Positions 11,386 to 23,809 of a DNA stretch of 64,000 bases are shown piece after piece. The stretch covers positions 1-64,000 of the forward strand of contig PYST01000044.1 of the NCBI GenBank assembly GCA_003049485.1. Direction: 5' to 3'. The translations under genes were made by a program, and so were the position numbers. The notes beneath the pieces were generated by a model. It was given only the letters and a program-made list of their open reading frames with translations. It searched no databases and was not told the origin of the DNA. Numbering within the stretch: position 1 is the stretch's first letter; every line of letters begins with the position of its first letter. This stretch comes from Ophioceras dolichostomum (taxonomy: Eukaryota > Ascomycota > Sordariomycetes > Magnaporthales > Ophioceraceae).

Positions 11386-14019
11386 TCAAATGAAGGCCCC
11401 TGTCCCGCCGCGAGGCGGCGAATGTCTTGGCGGTGGAGGAGAGTCCCGGCTTCCACTTCCACCACCTCCACCACCACCTCCTCCTCCTCCAGGACCACCG
11501 CTCCCACTCCTACTGCCGCTTCCACTGCCACTGCCGCTCCCGTTACCCCCTCGACTCTCATTCCACCTCGACCTCTGCACCTCATACTCAGCCAACGCCT
11601 CCTTCTCCTCATCGCGCCTACTACTGCTCCGGCTTCTTCCTCCTTCTCCTCCCCCTCCTCTCGGCGGCGAATCCGTGATGCCCCTTCCATACCTCGCCTG
11701 CTTATTATCCGAGTACAGGGCAGGCGACTCGGCGTCGACATCATCATCATCATCGTCATCATCATCGCCATAACGAGGCAGAGTAGGCATCGAGTGCGAG
11801 TCGCCCGACACCAGACCCAGCCGCTCCTCCTCCGTCGCGCCCTTTACCTGAGGGCTCGAGTAGCCCCTCGGCGTGACCACGGGGCGGGCGGGCTGCTGCC
11901 GCATCTGATGAATGCGCTGGTCGTCGTCGATGTCGACGCTGGCGCCATCACCACCGGAGCCTGCGGGATGATGGTCTTGTCCTTGTTGGTGGCGTCGGAA
12001 TACCCTCTGGAAGCTGAACTGCCTGCGCGCCGAGTGCGGCGGCGGCGTCGGCGGCGGGCCCAGGCTGCTGCTGCCGGCGGTGCCCTGGCTGACCTGCGAC
12101 GGCGCTCTTCCCGGCCTGGTGGTGAAGACTCCGGCGGCGGCGCTGTGCGAGCTGCCGCCGCCGCTGAGGCTGCCGGCGCTGGCGCCGTGGTACGCAGTCC
12201 CGCCGACGGCAACGGGGAGGCCGGCTTCCTTCGAATAGTAGGTGTGGGTTTCGGATCCGCGACTCTGAGTCGGGACCGACACCTCTGTCAGCTGCACGGG
12301 GTGCATCGGGCTTTGGACCTGCGTATTCTGGTGGTGGTGGTGGCGGCGGCGACTGGGACTTCCGTCTCCCCCTTCATCGTCTTCCCTGAACTCCGGGTGG
12401 CCTGGCAACACGCTCCTGGCCCTCGTGCGGATAGTGCCGACGATGCTAGAGAGGGCTCCAGACGTCGAGGGCCTGTCGAGCGCGTCAAGCTCCTCCTGGG
12501 TGGGGAAGTGCGACCATCCCAGGGGCGGGTGGGCAGGCGGCATCTGCTGCGTCGGCGTCACCGGCGGCCACGGCGTCGTGGGGCCCGGCGACGATATCGC
12601 GCGCGAGCGCCTAGTGCTGCCGTATATCGTCGTCCTGCGCCTCCGGAGGCCGTCCCACTCGTACTGCGGCGGCACGCCCTCCTCGCTGACGGGCTCGAGC
12701 GCCTCCGCCTGCTTCTCCTCGTGCAGCCGCTTCAGCTCGTCGGCCTCCATCCTGAGCCTAGCGGAGGACAGCCGCCGGACGATAGCGGCGGCTCCCCGGA
12801 TGGCGTCGGCCTTGGGCTCAGTCTCGGGCTGCTCCTGCTCCGCGATCGTGTGGATCTGGTCCAGGTCGCCCGCGAACACGGCCGCGTCGGGGACGTCCTT
12901 TGCCGATTTGGAGAGCTGCAGGAGCACGACTCCCGCGCAGATCGTCAGGAAGCCCATCACCACCGTCACTATGGAGACGGGTGTGCCCTTGAAGCCCCGG
13001 AAGAGCACCGTCGACGTGATGATGGTCGTGCTGGTGAAGTAGACGTAGTATGTAGGGGTCACTAGGGCTGCGTTGAAAAGATTGAGTGCTTTCTGTGGTC
13101 AGGAGAAGCGTTGACGGGGTGTTAGTGAATTTCCCGTCGCGTGTGTTCTTTTTGCTAGGTAGGTACCCGTTGTTCATGTCCCGTCCACCCGGAGTTAGGG
13201 CCGCCAAGCTAGCTCGCTTCTTTAGGGGGAACTCACGTTTAGGTAGATGATCTCGGTCAACAACGTAGAGATCACGAAGGCGAGGAGGACGTATATGAAC
13301 CAGCCGTTGAACTGAGCAGTCCCGCTGATCTGAGTGATAATCGCGGCACCGAGACCCTGTGTGGCAACGACGCTCAGCCCGCCGACCCAGCTGCAGATGG
13401 AGATGTACACCAGCATGTTCTTCTTCCCCCATCTCGGGCCCGCGTATAGGGCGACGCCGATGCTCCCGACCACGATCACCCCCGTATAGGTGAGGAAGCT
13501 CGGGGTGATGACGAAGTCCTGCATCTGCTGGATGTTGGCGACCGACGACTCCTGGGGAGCGTTCATGACGATGACAACGGAGCCCACGATGCAGAGGAAG
13601 CACGCGACCTTGCCGACCATGCTGAGGCGCTCCTTGAGGAAGATGGCCGAGAGCACCGAGGCCACGACGACCGTGAGCGCGCCGAGGGGCGTCACGAGGA
13701 TGGCGTCGGTGAACGAGTAGGCCACGAAGTTGCAGACCTCCCCGATGATCATCAGCGTCATGCCGGACCACCACCAGGCGTTCTTGAGGTAGCCGTAGCC
13801 CTCGCCCGCCGCCTCGTTGTACTTCTCGTTCGCCTTCAGCAGGCCGTACTTCTTGAGCGGGAACGAGGTGCCGATGAAGAGTCCGGACGATATCGCCAGT
13901 ATGATGCCGATCACCTTGAATATGGGCGGCCGCGACGCCGTCGCCTCGGCGCTGCCGCCGCCGGACCGGACATAGAGCTCGTGCGCCGTGGCGAGCGCTT
14001 CGACCGCGTGCTGCTGCAT
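11386..14019 (-). CDS. NIPA-family magnesium transporter (DUF803)
   Basis: Two exons: 14019-13237 and 13092-11386, joined in phase 0 (donor GTGAGT, acceptor CAG), giving about 829 residues. The first ~330 residues form the multi-helix membrane domain of the NIPA family, with signature segments IGIILAISSGLFIGTSF, EGYGYLKNAWWWSGMTLM, FVAYSFTDAILVTPLGAL, AIFLKERLSMVGKVACFL and VTPTYYVYFTSTTIITS. NIPA proteins move magnesium across plasma or endosomal membranes. The remaining ~500 residues are hydrophilic, rich in Pro, Ser, His and poly-Gly/Asp, and probably cytosolic and disordered; such tails are common in fungal members. I chose ATG 14019: upstream the frame has no ATG before a TAG near 14060, though an upstream exon spliced at that TAG cannot be excluded. 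Confidence 0.9.
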
Positions 14020-17000
14020 CTTCGTCGTGGCGAGGGACTCGAGGGCAGCCAAGGCGCCGTGCTAGATGCTGTGGACGGGGGCGGCCGCGGCGTTGGTGTC
14101 CTGCCCAAGCGACGAAGGATCCGCCGTCGCTACGGGCGCGCTGGGGAGCTCCGGGTTCGCCGTCTTGTCGTTTCTGACTATCCTAGGTTCTCACTCTGAG
14201 CAATTGGGTATGTTCTATGTTCCTAAGATGCCTCCTCGTCAAGAGTCCGGCCCGTTGTTCGGGGAGGCGTCGCTTTTGGGGCTCCTGGAATCGACCATAT
14301 GGCACCATAAAGAGTTATGTGACCCCGACTATAGGTGGTACCTTAGTTCGTGAATCGTAAGGTTTAGGATCGGATCTCTTCTTCTGTCTACACAGTAGAC
14401 GAAGGTCGGACGGTTCCACCGGGGCTGTTTTGTTTGACACGCCCCTTCTTGGCAGGAGATTCTATTTTCTGATCTTCTCTCCTAGACTTGCCCTCGGACG
14501 TTTTTGGGCGGAGGATTTCTTTTGGCAAAGAACGGCGCGTTTGAAAGATCCAAGAACCGTTCGACGCCGTTCGATCGTCTTTTGGCTGTGCGGCGAACTC
14601 TGAGGGCGGCTGTCCGAACGTGCAGCTGAGACGGTTGCCGTGGGAAGATGCTGGCGATCCTGCTCAGGAGTTGAAAAAAATATGGGGAGTATTTGGGTCT
14701 GCACGTGTTCAGGAGCGAGTGTAAATAGAGGGGTCCAGAACCAAGATCTTGGGATTCGAGAACTGGGAGTATGCGAGATCTTTAAGGACCAAACAACTTC
14801 CTTTTTAAAAGTTGCACTTTTGGTCTTTCTAGGTGACTTGGAGGGAAGGGCAGACAGAAGTGAGGTTCGAATTGTATGAAGTCGAGGAGAAGTTGGACGG
14901 ACTCGACATGGGAAACTGGGACGTCTTGAGGTGTGGCACGGCAACCAGAGCCAAGTCTGTTTTTTTACGTAGGTCAGGGATCTGCTCTTGTGGTTGGGGG
15001 AGTGATACCGCTAAAAGCGAGCTAGCGGCGGGAGACTGTGGCGCGGAGCGGGGGTTGTGGATGGGGTGTGCGACCGATCCCTGGAACTGGGGGCGTCATT
15101 GGCGGAGAATGCGGCACACCTTTCGTTGACCTGAAGTCTATCGGTTCTTTATCGAGCAACCTGAACGAACCTGAATGGAACGCTGAAAAAGCGTCGGCAT
15201 CTCGTTGGGGAGGAGTACATCATAGATCAGAGTTCGCCATTGCGTCCCGAGATTCTCCTTGACTATATGAGTCTGTAGTCATCTTATGGCTGCTTCACGC
15301 TACGCACTGGTGAACACATGGGCAACGTCTAGTTCAATAAGGTTGGCGAGATCGAGCGACATATTCCGTTTCCCGACCAGGCTCCGAGCTGCCAGTCATC
15401 TTTGAAGGCACACCTATCGAGCCCCCAAGCGGCAACGGGATAATGCCTCAAAGATACCCAGCCGCAGTTGGACTTTCATCACATTGCCCGTCGGCATGGG
15501 GGGCCAGCCTTTCAAAGCCAAAGCCGCTCCTGCCCATTCTCTGTTTCTTTGGTGTCTTTCCTTTGTCGCCCGATGAAGACATAGGTCCTCTCCAAAACCA
15601 ACAACGTCACTGGACCCGGCGCTCATTGCTCTTTTCGTCCACATTCTTCTCGCCTTCCTTTCTGCTCTGTTTTTGCAACACAGCATTTGTGTCATAGGGT
15701 GACATTTGGAAAGTCGCCAGCGTCAGTGATGTCAACCACTGCAGTCTGCAGGGGATCTGCCCCCTCCTTCCTCTTTTGATCGCCTTTGATAGGCCAACCG
15801 TGGCGCCATCTGGAACGCCAGCCATGGCGGCCAGGGGTTCAAGTTTCTTTGTTCTCCTGCCCCCGCATTCCCCGTCAGAACCTTCCCATCGCTTTTGGGA
15901 ATTCGGGTCTGGACTCTGGACCACGCCGGCAGAGCGCATTGAATGGCCCAGAGAGAACGTTGCGAGTGCGTTCGACAAACTTATTGCTTCGCGGTGCATT
16001 AACAGCTTGCTGCGTCTCTCGATACGACACACGAGAGCAGAGATGGAGAGCCCTGGGAGGAATGCAATTTCATTCTCTCCAGTCGATGGCCCCCACGATG
16101 TTCGGGCAGGAGAAAACGAGCTGAGCTGTGGAGGCCTCGTGTTATCTTTGGGGGTTATCCCTGACCTACTCCGTGGATGCCCGGAGAAGGGAAAACCGGA
16201 CCGAAAGCTTTGCATGAGCAAAGCCACAGTTGTATGCAGGCCATCGAACTCGAATGCGTCGCTGTCTTTTATCCAGTCTTTCAGCTCTCCCAGCTTGGGT
16301 TGGTGTGCGAGAGAAATTATAGGGTGAGTGAGTGAGCGAGTGCGGCAGGGTCATGGCAAAAATGGCCCCATGAATCGCAAGCTTGTTAGGCTAAAAGAGC
16401 TCTGCATACGAGCGACGCAGCGTTGCAGCAATGTCGCGAACCAGTGAAAGTGCTCGCAGCCCTCCAGCTCGCTTGGGATCCGTAACGACGCTGACGCGGT
16501 CGCCCACACTAGCAGATCAAGGCATCATGGGAGTCCCAGGCTCGACTGCTCCAGTTGTTTTCAAAACGGGCTCCTCACTGCGAGGGAACTGCGATAAGCT
16601 ATCACCGATCTTGACGCCAAGGACTTTATCGCTAACCACGTGACGTATCATGCGCATGCTTCGTTGAACACTCTCAAGTCTCCGACCAAGGAAGAAGCCG
16701 CATTCTTTCTGGAGCAACCCACCAGCGAGAGAAAGATGGCATGAATTCTGCCAGCATCAACCCGGGCACCTGCTCTCCACGAAGGAAGACCCCGAATGCC
16801 AAGTTAGACTTGGCATTTAACACTGGGGAAGACCGGGAATTCCTTCGCGGACCCTTCAAGGGCGCGGTTCCTGCCAAGGATGATCCAGGACATACGCCCG
16901 GTCGGTGTTTGGATGGAAATCGGAGAGGTTTTTTCTGGCCGGACCATCATCAGCATCACTGACGCCATCATCGCCGCCGGAGTACTCGACTCTTCAGAAA

Positions 17001-18612
17001 TTACGCCATGCCAAGTGGCTGAAACTAGAGCAGGGAATCCGCTTGGACCGTGGGCAGGCGCTAGAAGCGTATTGGCTTTCAAGAAAGGAGCCAAGAGGTC
17101 GGGAGAAGCAATAAAGACGCCTCTAGAAGCCTCGTCCGGCGCTGCACCGGCGCCACGGCCGCTCAATTTGGTGAAAATGGTGGAGCAACAATGGCGACAA
17201 TCACCCTGTCCCCCATTCCTGGGTCACCACGAGGCAACGTGTCGACCATGCCGTGCTTGGTATTGCAAGCCACTGAAGCCACTCAACCTCAGCTCGTGGG
17301 ACCTCCAGGTGTCAACCCCTCCTCTTTTTCACACGTTTCTTTCGTTCGCCCCTTTCAACCAACAGCGAAAACTGCAAAAGCTTGCAGCAACCAGCTTCGA
17401 GCCGCTTTATGCCGTGTCTTCGCACGCAGGTCCGGCAGACATTTGCAGGCAATGGCAGGCAGACAGGCAGGCAGGCAAACATGTCGGGACGGGAAGGCAG
17501 GAAGGCAGGTTGATCACACTTGATCGCTCCCACCAGCCACCCGGCATTCGTTGAAATGGGAAAGGACCACTGATGACGGGAGCTCTGGACGAAGCAGTTT
17601 TGGCAGCCACTCATCAGCTCCCTGCCAGCCAGCCAGCCTGACCAAATCTCATTTGTTGCCTTCCCTTGCTGACCCCAGCCCAATCTAGATAGAGCACCAA
17701 CAACAAATAGCTGCTTCCTCTCAAAGGGTAAGTAAGGCAGGGAAGGAGAGGGGCTGGTTGACATGCGCTTTCTGCCGCTTCTTGGCTGAATAGCACCCAA
17801 CTTGCCAGCACACTTAGCCATGCACACCACTGCTCCGTTTCTTTTTGGCACTTTTCTTTTCTGTTCTTTTTCCCGGGATCCTTGAGGATTCGCGTTCGCG
17901 GCCTGCCGATATTAACACAAAACCACTTATACCATCATTTCTTCGCATTTCAAGGGTCAGCAACGCGTGCACACGCAGCTTAAATATCCGCCAGTGCAAA
18001 GGCTGTGCAGAGATGGACGGACGGACGGACGGGCAGATCTTCGGACAGGCTCTGCAGCTAGCATTGTAGCTAAGCTACCGACCTCTAGCCTCCTCGACCC
18101 GACGATCTTTCTATCTGCCTTGTTCCCCCTTCCGTCCCTGCCTTCCACACGCGTGTGCGTCTGCTCGTGTACGTGCGCGCCCGCGCCGGTTAGCCGACCG
18201 TTGGAGTTGGGTAACGCACGCGCCCTCTCCTACAAGGGAGCGCTATTTGCTTCTTTATGCCGTCCGCCTTTCTTTCCTTGCAGCCTCTATTGTCCGATTT
18301 TTTTCTTTGGTTGCTCACTGAGGACACCGCGCCTCGTATAGGCAGGGCAACGGAAGCTCCTCTTGGAGACTTGCCGAGAGATTCCCTTCCCATCTTCCCG
18401 AGTGGTTACGGACTGTCCTGTCGTCTTGGCTGTATATACAAGCCTCATCTCCGGGATCGGGTAGACTCTGATGCTTCCCATTCCCTTCCTTTCTTTTTCC
18501 CCAAAGGTCTTTTTGGAGCAGCACATATCTCACCTGCCTGCTGCGCAAGATATATCACCATCCCAACCGTACCATACTACACCCCTCGTACATACATCGG
18601 TACCGTTGCATC
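14020..18612. other. long intergenic stretch, no confident gene
   Basis: Several 60-200-codon frames lie on both strands (for example 15607-16227 minus against 15776-16327 plus) and none has a domain I recognise. The most protein-like stretch is 16905-17114 plus, ending LQKLRHAKWLKLEQGIRLD and a charged tail, but all three plus frames are open nearby and no exon chain is convincing; it may be a gene relic. Short simple repeats occur at about 17455-17510 (GGCA-type) and 18014-18033 (GACG). The right end is the CT-rich promoter of the chitin deacetylase gene. Confidence 0.4.
18433..18440 (+). promoter_or_regulatory. TATA-like element of the chitin deacetylase gene
   Basis: TATATACA lies about 173 bases upstream of ATG 18613 within a CT-rich promoter. 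Position and sequence fit a core promoter element; there is no transcription-start evidence. Confidence 0.35.
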
Positions 18613-20292
18613 ATGCACACCATAAATCCCATATTGGTGGGCTACTTGGCCGCCGTCTTGCAGCCCACACATGCGCGCTATACGCTCCCTTCCCCCCTTC
18701 TAGATGGCGTTTCGGTCGCCGAGCTGTTGGATAGACCAAACACCGTCGAGCAAGCGGCAGAAAATGGGCGTGCTACGTTGGCTAGGAGGGACGTGCAGGC
18801 TGGTGGAAGCTGTGGAACACAAGGCAACCGCGGCACCTGCGCTGCTGGGCTATGTTGTTCTGAGACGGTAAGTGGTTCTAACCCCCCTGCTTCTGGTCCT
18901 GCCGTTTAGTTCGGCCCCTGGATGCATCATGTTGACGGAATTTTACTAATATCGAAACCTCTAGGGAGTATGCGGCACCGCCAACGGAGCATGTGTCGCT
19001 CCCGGATGCCAGCTGTCTTTCGGCCCAGCCTGCGACGCCAACAAGAGCCCCGCCGGCGCAGACACCTCGAGTGTGCCGAGGCCACAGTTCGGCGACATCC
19101 CATACGGCGTGGTAATCAACCACTGCAAAGTGCAGGGGAAAGTGGCCCTCACCTTCGACGACGGCCCTTACATCTACACCACCGAGCTGCTCGACCTGCT
19201 GGCGCGCAATGGCGTCAAGGCCACATTCTTCATCGTCGGAACCAACGGCGGCAAGGGCCAGATCAACGACCCGAGCTCGGGTTATGCGGCCATCGTCAGG
19301 CGCCAGTTCGACGACGGCCACCAGGTCGCGAGCCACACATGGAGCCACCAGGACCTGACCACGCTCACCCCGCAGCAGCGCCGCGACCAGATCATCAAGA
19401 ACGAGATCGCCATCAGCAGCCTGCTGGGCGTCATCCCGACTTACTTCCGGCCTCCGTACAGCTCCGTTAACGCGGACGTGCTGAACGATCTTAGGACGCT
19501 CGGTTACCATGTTGTACGTCTCGAGTCTCTCGAATAATTTTTCCGCCCTTCACAAAGGGAAATTATGCCCTCACGAAAGAGACTGACTGATGATCGATCT
19601 TCGCGCAGACAAACTACGACATCGACACCCGCGACTGGGAAGGCGACTATAACGCAGCCCGCAACACCTACTCCTCGATCCTGACCCAGCACAGCCCCGA
19701 CTCCTCGTCGTGGATCTCCATCGCACACGACATCCAGGACGGCACGGTCCACGGCTTCGTCCAGTACATGATCGACACGGCCCGCCGGCTCAACTACAAG
19801 CTGGTCACCCTGGGCGAGTGCCTCGGTGATCCGCCCGCGAACTGGTACCGCGACCCCGTGACGGGCCAGCCGCGCGACCCCAGCTCGAAATCGAGCCCCG
19901 GGAAGGGCACGCAGCCCAGCAGCAGTCCCGCCGCCTCTTCTTCCCCTGCTGGATCATCATCAGGGTCTTCGTCGTCGTCGGGTACGTCGAAGTCGCCCTC
20001 CGCTGCTGCTTCGTCGAGCTCGTCGTCGTCGGTGAGCAGCAAGGCTGTCTCGTCGGTGTCTAGCGCCATCACGCCGTCGGCGGTGTCGAAGCCTAATTTC
20101 GGCGCGGGCACGAGCACGACTACCACGGCGGTGCCGCAGAACCCGGGCGTGTCGACGCCGCCGCAGGCGCCCAACTCGGGGGCGGCGTCGTTGCTTGGCG
20201 GGAGCGGGAGCGGGAGGGTAGTCGGGGCTTTGGGGTCTGTGGTTGTGTTGATTCTTGCCTCTGCGGGGCTGCATCTATTTTCGTATCCATAG
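18613..20292 (+). CDS. GPI-anchored chitin deacetylase (CE4) with chitin-binding-like N-terminus
   Basis: Three exons: 18613-18867, 18965-19513 and 19609-20292 (all junctions phase 0), giving 495 residues. It would remove acetyl groups from cell-wall chitin to make chitosan. An N-terminal signal peptide is followed by a Cys-rich segment (about 67-109, GSCGTQGNRGTCAAGLCC and on) resembling a chitin-binding CBM18 module; intron 1 splits it. The CE4 NodB domain (about 140-320) has all five motifs: TFDDGP (metal Asp and catalytic base), SHTWSH (metal His 209 and 213), RPPY (247-250), DTRDWEGD and IAHDIQDG (His 308). A long Ser/Pro/Thr-rich linker follows, then a small-residue site and a C-terminal hydrophobic helix (VVGALGSVVVLILASAGLHL), typical of GPI attachment. 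Location is the plasma membrane or wall. Confidence 0.94.
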
Positions 20293-21278
20293 GTGGGACG
20301 ATCGAGTTGAGGATAGGAGCTGTCCGCATTTGAGATGGCTCCTGTTGTTATCGTCTCCGAGGGATGGAGGCGGCATTGCCGATAGCGTTCTGTCGTTACA
20401 CTTATGCTTCATGTCGCCTCGTCATCGAGGGCTTGGCCGGCACTAGTATATATTATATTTGAACAGCGCTTGGTCGTGAGACTGGATAGTCAGTGTGTGC
20501 GTATGTGTCCGGGAATGGCTAAGAGGGGGGAACAGAAAAGGCCAAAGAATAGCGAGAAAGGGAATCGGGCGTGTGCAGCATAGATGGATGGCACCCTTAA
20601 TGGACAGGCCTTGGAGGATAATGTATCTTAGCCCTCAGCGGAATATAATGAAAACAAGTCCTTTTGAAAACATACCAGGTATTGTTGTAGCTGCCGTGCC
20701 ACGACCATCAAGACAACTTGGGCTTCATTAGCCACCCAGAGAGAGAGAGAGGTGTGAGCTCGCCCTGGCATCTGCTTTCAAAGCGTAGGGCATTTGAGGG
20801 ACTAAGCCGCCCCCTTAAGTTGCAAAAATAGTAATTGGGCATCATTTTGTAGTGTTCATGCCTATGTTTCAAAATAAAGCTATCCCTGAATAATTAAAAT
20901 GAGCAAGCGAACGGGTGGGAGGAAAAGAAGACAGCATCGAGGTTTCGCATTGTTCCGGCAGCCTTTTGCCCCAGGTTTGCTTTTCAGAGATTTTTGTTGC
21001 ATCCGACTATTGCTTCATAAAAATACTAGTCACTTTCGTTCTGCGTTATACCTAATCTGCATTTTTCTAATACAATACTATAAGGAGGTTATAGGCAGGC
21101 TATTCTAGTCGTATTTTACTGCATACGTCCATAAGAAATGTTCTTGCTTTCCGTTACTATATACCGTAAGTGAATAGTCAGCTTGGAATATAGGGTTTCG
21201 GTGGAGCGTTTTGCGGACAAGGCGGGCTAGCGGACGTTTTCAAGCCTTCCAATCACTCTGTGTGAACTCGATAGCGCT
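20293..21278. other. AT-richer intergenic stretch
   Basis: Composition shifts to clearly higher A+T from about 20600 onward. I see no gene. It includes the 3' flank of the chitin deacetylase gene and of the minus-strand gene to its right. Confidence 0.5.
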
Positions 21279-22388
21279 CTAGCTTACCGGGTCGGAGGTT
21301 GATAGCAGCACACTACAGTTGCCACAAAGTTCCGTATACTCGGACGTACACGGGAAGCACGCCGCGAGCGAGAACTGCTCCGAGGTCAACTCGGCCATCG
21401 CTCGAACCACAGTAACGCCGCCATCGGATGACGTGGTCGCGGTAGCCATCTGCCCGACGGAGCCAACGGCGGCACCCCTGCGGGTCAGGGAAGATTCGCA
21501 GGTCAGGAGCCTAGCCAGGATGTAGCTTTTGACAGCCCAGTTGTTGGCCAATCGGTTGAACTCGGAGTTCGTCTGGAAGTTGAAGTCGAGATGGACGGCT
21601 CTCGGATTGTCCCAGCGGAGGCCCAGGTTCTTCAAAGCGCTCTGAGGGCCGTCTCCGCTGAAGGCGGCGGCCCAGTCGGCGGCGGCGGACTTGGGCGTGA
21701 AGAGGAAGTCGAACCTATCCGGATTCGGCAGCAGCATTTTCATGGCCTTATAGAGGGGTGGCTCGGCCACGAGCATGGCGTCCTTGAGGACGCCGAGGCA
21801 GATCCGTACGCCGCCGGTCTTAGCATGTATGAAGTTGCTGAGACAGTTAGCGAGGATGAACCTAGTGCGACTATCGGTTGGAGTCATAGGAAGCCAGGAG
21901 CGTGAGGCGATGGCGGAGAAGTCAAGCAGGCCGTTGGCGTCGTCCAGCTCGACGTTCTGGGCAGCATGGACTAGCGATGAGACGGTCGTCCCGTAGTTGC
22001 ACAGGAGGTAGCGGCACCCTCTCGCCGGAGCTGTGAATTCGCCAAACTGTCGGACGACGCGGCGCAAAGCGGACGGCAAGGTGATCTTGCGCGTGGATAG
22101 TGCTCCAATAATTCCGCCCGGGAGGCCGACGTTGGTATGAGCATGGACTGTCTGCTGGGCGAGAGATAGGAGGACGGCCCGGATCAACTACCGGAAGTAC
22201 CTGCTAGTGGTGTAGTCAGAATGGGACGAGACGAGTTGCACGAGTCCGTCATTGCCTCCGCAGTGGGAGTGGATGTTCCGAAGCAACTCGTCGAGGGAGG
22301 TCGGGCTGTACTGAAAAGCACAATCCGTGAGTGCTACTGACGCAACGTCGGAAGCCGAGAAGACAACCGGAGTCTGGATCTCAGGCAT
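21279..22388 (-). pseudogene. intron-less, amber-interrupted gene, possible RNA-mycovirus capsid relic
   Basis: From ATG 22388 a frame runs 66 codons to a TAG at 22188-22190, then continues in the same frame with no further stop for 302 codons to TAG 21279-21281, about 368 codons in all. Coding character is the same on both sides of the amber, so it was one protein. A single C-to-T change could have made the stop (CGG-TAG-TTG context). No intron with consensus ends removes it. The product is rich in Ala, Leu, Ser and Thr, with segments such as LPGGIIGALSTRKITLPSAL, RFILANCLSNFIHAKTGG and WDNPRAVHLDFNF, and has no signal peptide. No cellular domain is recognisable; the style resembles capsid proteins of dsRNA mycoviruses (partiti-like), which is inference from memory of the family. 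Flanks are AT-richer than neighbouring genes. Confidence 0.4.
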
Positions 22389-23256
22389 ATCTGGGACATC
22401 CGGAGTCGGAATCGGACGCTAGGTGCGTAGCGTAGCGAAGATCAGATTGACAAGTTGGCAACGCCGCCGGCCTTGCTGTCACAAAGCTCGACTGTCCTTT
22501 TAACGAGACGCACCTCGTTTCTGGACAATGAGTTACATACTAGTACTATTCAGTGACTACATCCAAACAAAGATTCACTAACCGAACCTACCTTTATATA
22601 AAATATCTTCTTTCTTCCTTTCAAATATTGCACTAGTAATCACTATTCATTTCCTACTATTTACCCAACTTCTCCTTTAAAAAGCCCGTTCAATAGTATT
22701 ATTCGAAAGCATCAGAGGTCGTGGAAAGAAAGCCACTCACGTGCTGCTAATGTAATAATATCACAGACCGTTTGACATGAGCTGCCGCAAACGGCAACTT
22801 CCTGAGGATCGACCAACGCATTGGCAATGGTGATGTCATCGACGCTCCCTTCCCCAGACTAACAACGGTGCGCTGGCTGGCGTCAATGGCCACGCGCACC
22901 ACGATGGGCGCTAGTTCGCTGTTCGCTACCTAGGTTAGGGTGCTTTTTTTCATTTCAGACGTGGCGCGCCCAGCCGCCTCCTGCGTCACTTATTTAATCT
23001 AGATGCGAGCTCTTCCTCATCTACCGCCACCTCGCAAGGGACATCAGCATCGCAACACCGCGATACCTTTCTCCCATATCCTGAGGACAGCGCATCAGAT
23101 ACAGACCTAACTTCGCATTGAGTTTCCTTCTCGACTCATCACACCTGCCGTTTGGCGCTCCCTCGACCTGCCCGTCTCCAGGCCGCTTCAGCTCATCAAC
23201 ACACACACCCGCGCTCGCTCGACTCATCATCGTTCGCCACGACCATCAAAATCATC
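22389..23256. other. AT-rich intergenic region and promoter of the small membrane protein
   Basis: No gene seen. The left half (about 22500-22760) is AT-rich with a TATA-like element. The right half is CT-rich and leads into the gene at 23257. Confidence 0.5.
22592..22600 (-). promoter_or_regulatory. TATA-like element upstream of the capsid-like gene
   Basis: TATATAAAG on the minus strand lies about 204 bases upstream of ATG 22388, inside AT-rich DNA. It may be chance in this composition. Confidence 0.25.
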
Positions 23257-23809
23257 ATGTCTCACTTCTTCGCCGCCATCGAAGACCTCTTCAAGAGCGC
23301 TTTCAACCTGTTCGCAGGCATCTTCGACACCGTCGCCAACGTCATCACCGGCGCGCTGACCATGGTCCTCAACTTCTTCACCTCGCTCGTCGACCTCATC
23401 ACGGGAACGTTCAAAGGTCTGGCTGAGATGGTCGGTGGGCTTGGGAAGTTTCTCGCAGGTACGTTACCTGGCATTATTCCGTGTGACTTCTCAGCCTAAC
23501 AGCTTTTTCACTATACCCCGTTTCACCCCTCATTCTTTTCATGGTTGTTCTCCTATCGCACTACTACTACCTACCTACCCTACGTGCTTCACCTCTTTCT
23601 ATGCTCTCCTTACTTCTTTCCTGCCGGCAAACGTTCATCGAGGCCATATGACTGACAATCACAACTGTTTCACTGCAGGAAATATCGTCCTCTTCGGCCT
23701 CATCGCCGCTGGCGTGGTCGCCTACCAGCGCTTCTACGTCCAGCAGCAGGGGGGAGGCCAGCCCAAGCCCATCTCTCAGGCTACACTAGCGAAGAAGAAG
23801 GCTACGTGA
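23257..23809 (+). CDS. small amphipathic/membrane protein, unknown function
   Basis: Two exons: 23257-23458 and 23679-23809, giving 110 residues; the intron begins GTACGT and ends TGCAG, with a CTGAC branch site. Residues 1 to ~66 are a series of amphipathic helices with regularly spaced Phe and Leu (FFAAIEDLFKSAFNLFAGIF, then TMVLNFFTSLVDLITGTF). A likely transmembrane helix follows (IVLFGLIAAGVVAYQRF), then a short basic tail rich in Gln, Gly and Lys. No catalytic motif or signal peptide is seen. The pattern suggests a membrane-associated structural protein, perhaps on an organelle membrane; that is inference. The start is in a favourable context (ATCATCATGTC). Confidence 0.75.

Noticed and set aside
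11341..13065. 574-codon plus-strand frame opposite the NIPA gene tail
   Set aside because: Arg/Ala-rich shadow of a GC-rich low-complexity exon; the minus strand has a clear domain and splice structure.
15607..16327. Overlapping ~200-codon frames on both strands
   Set aside because: Neither shows a recognisable domain or conserved-looking motif, and they cannot both be coding; kept only as a note in the intergenic entry.
16880..17554. 225-codon plus-strand frame
   Set aside because: Other plus frames are open over the same bases, the C-terminal half is low in complexity, and no exon chain or domain supports it.
8670..22388. Idea that TAG is reassigned to an amino acid in this genome
   Set aside because: TAG ends the LPMO frame and the Cys-rich left-edge gene, and only two loci show internal TAG codons, so local gene decay or readthrough is simpler.
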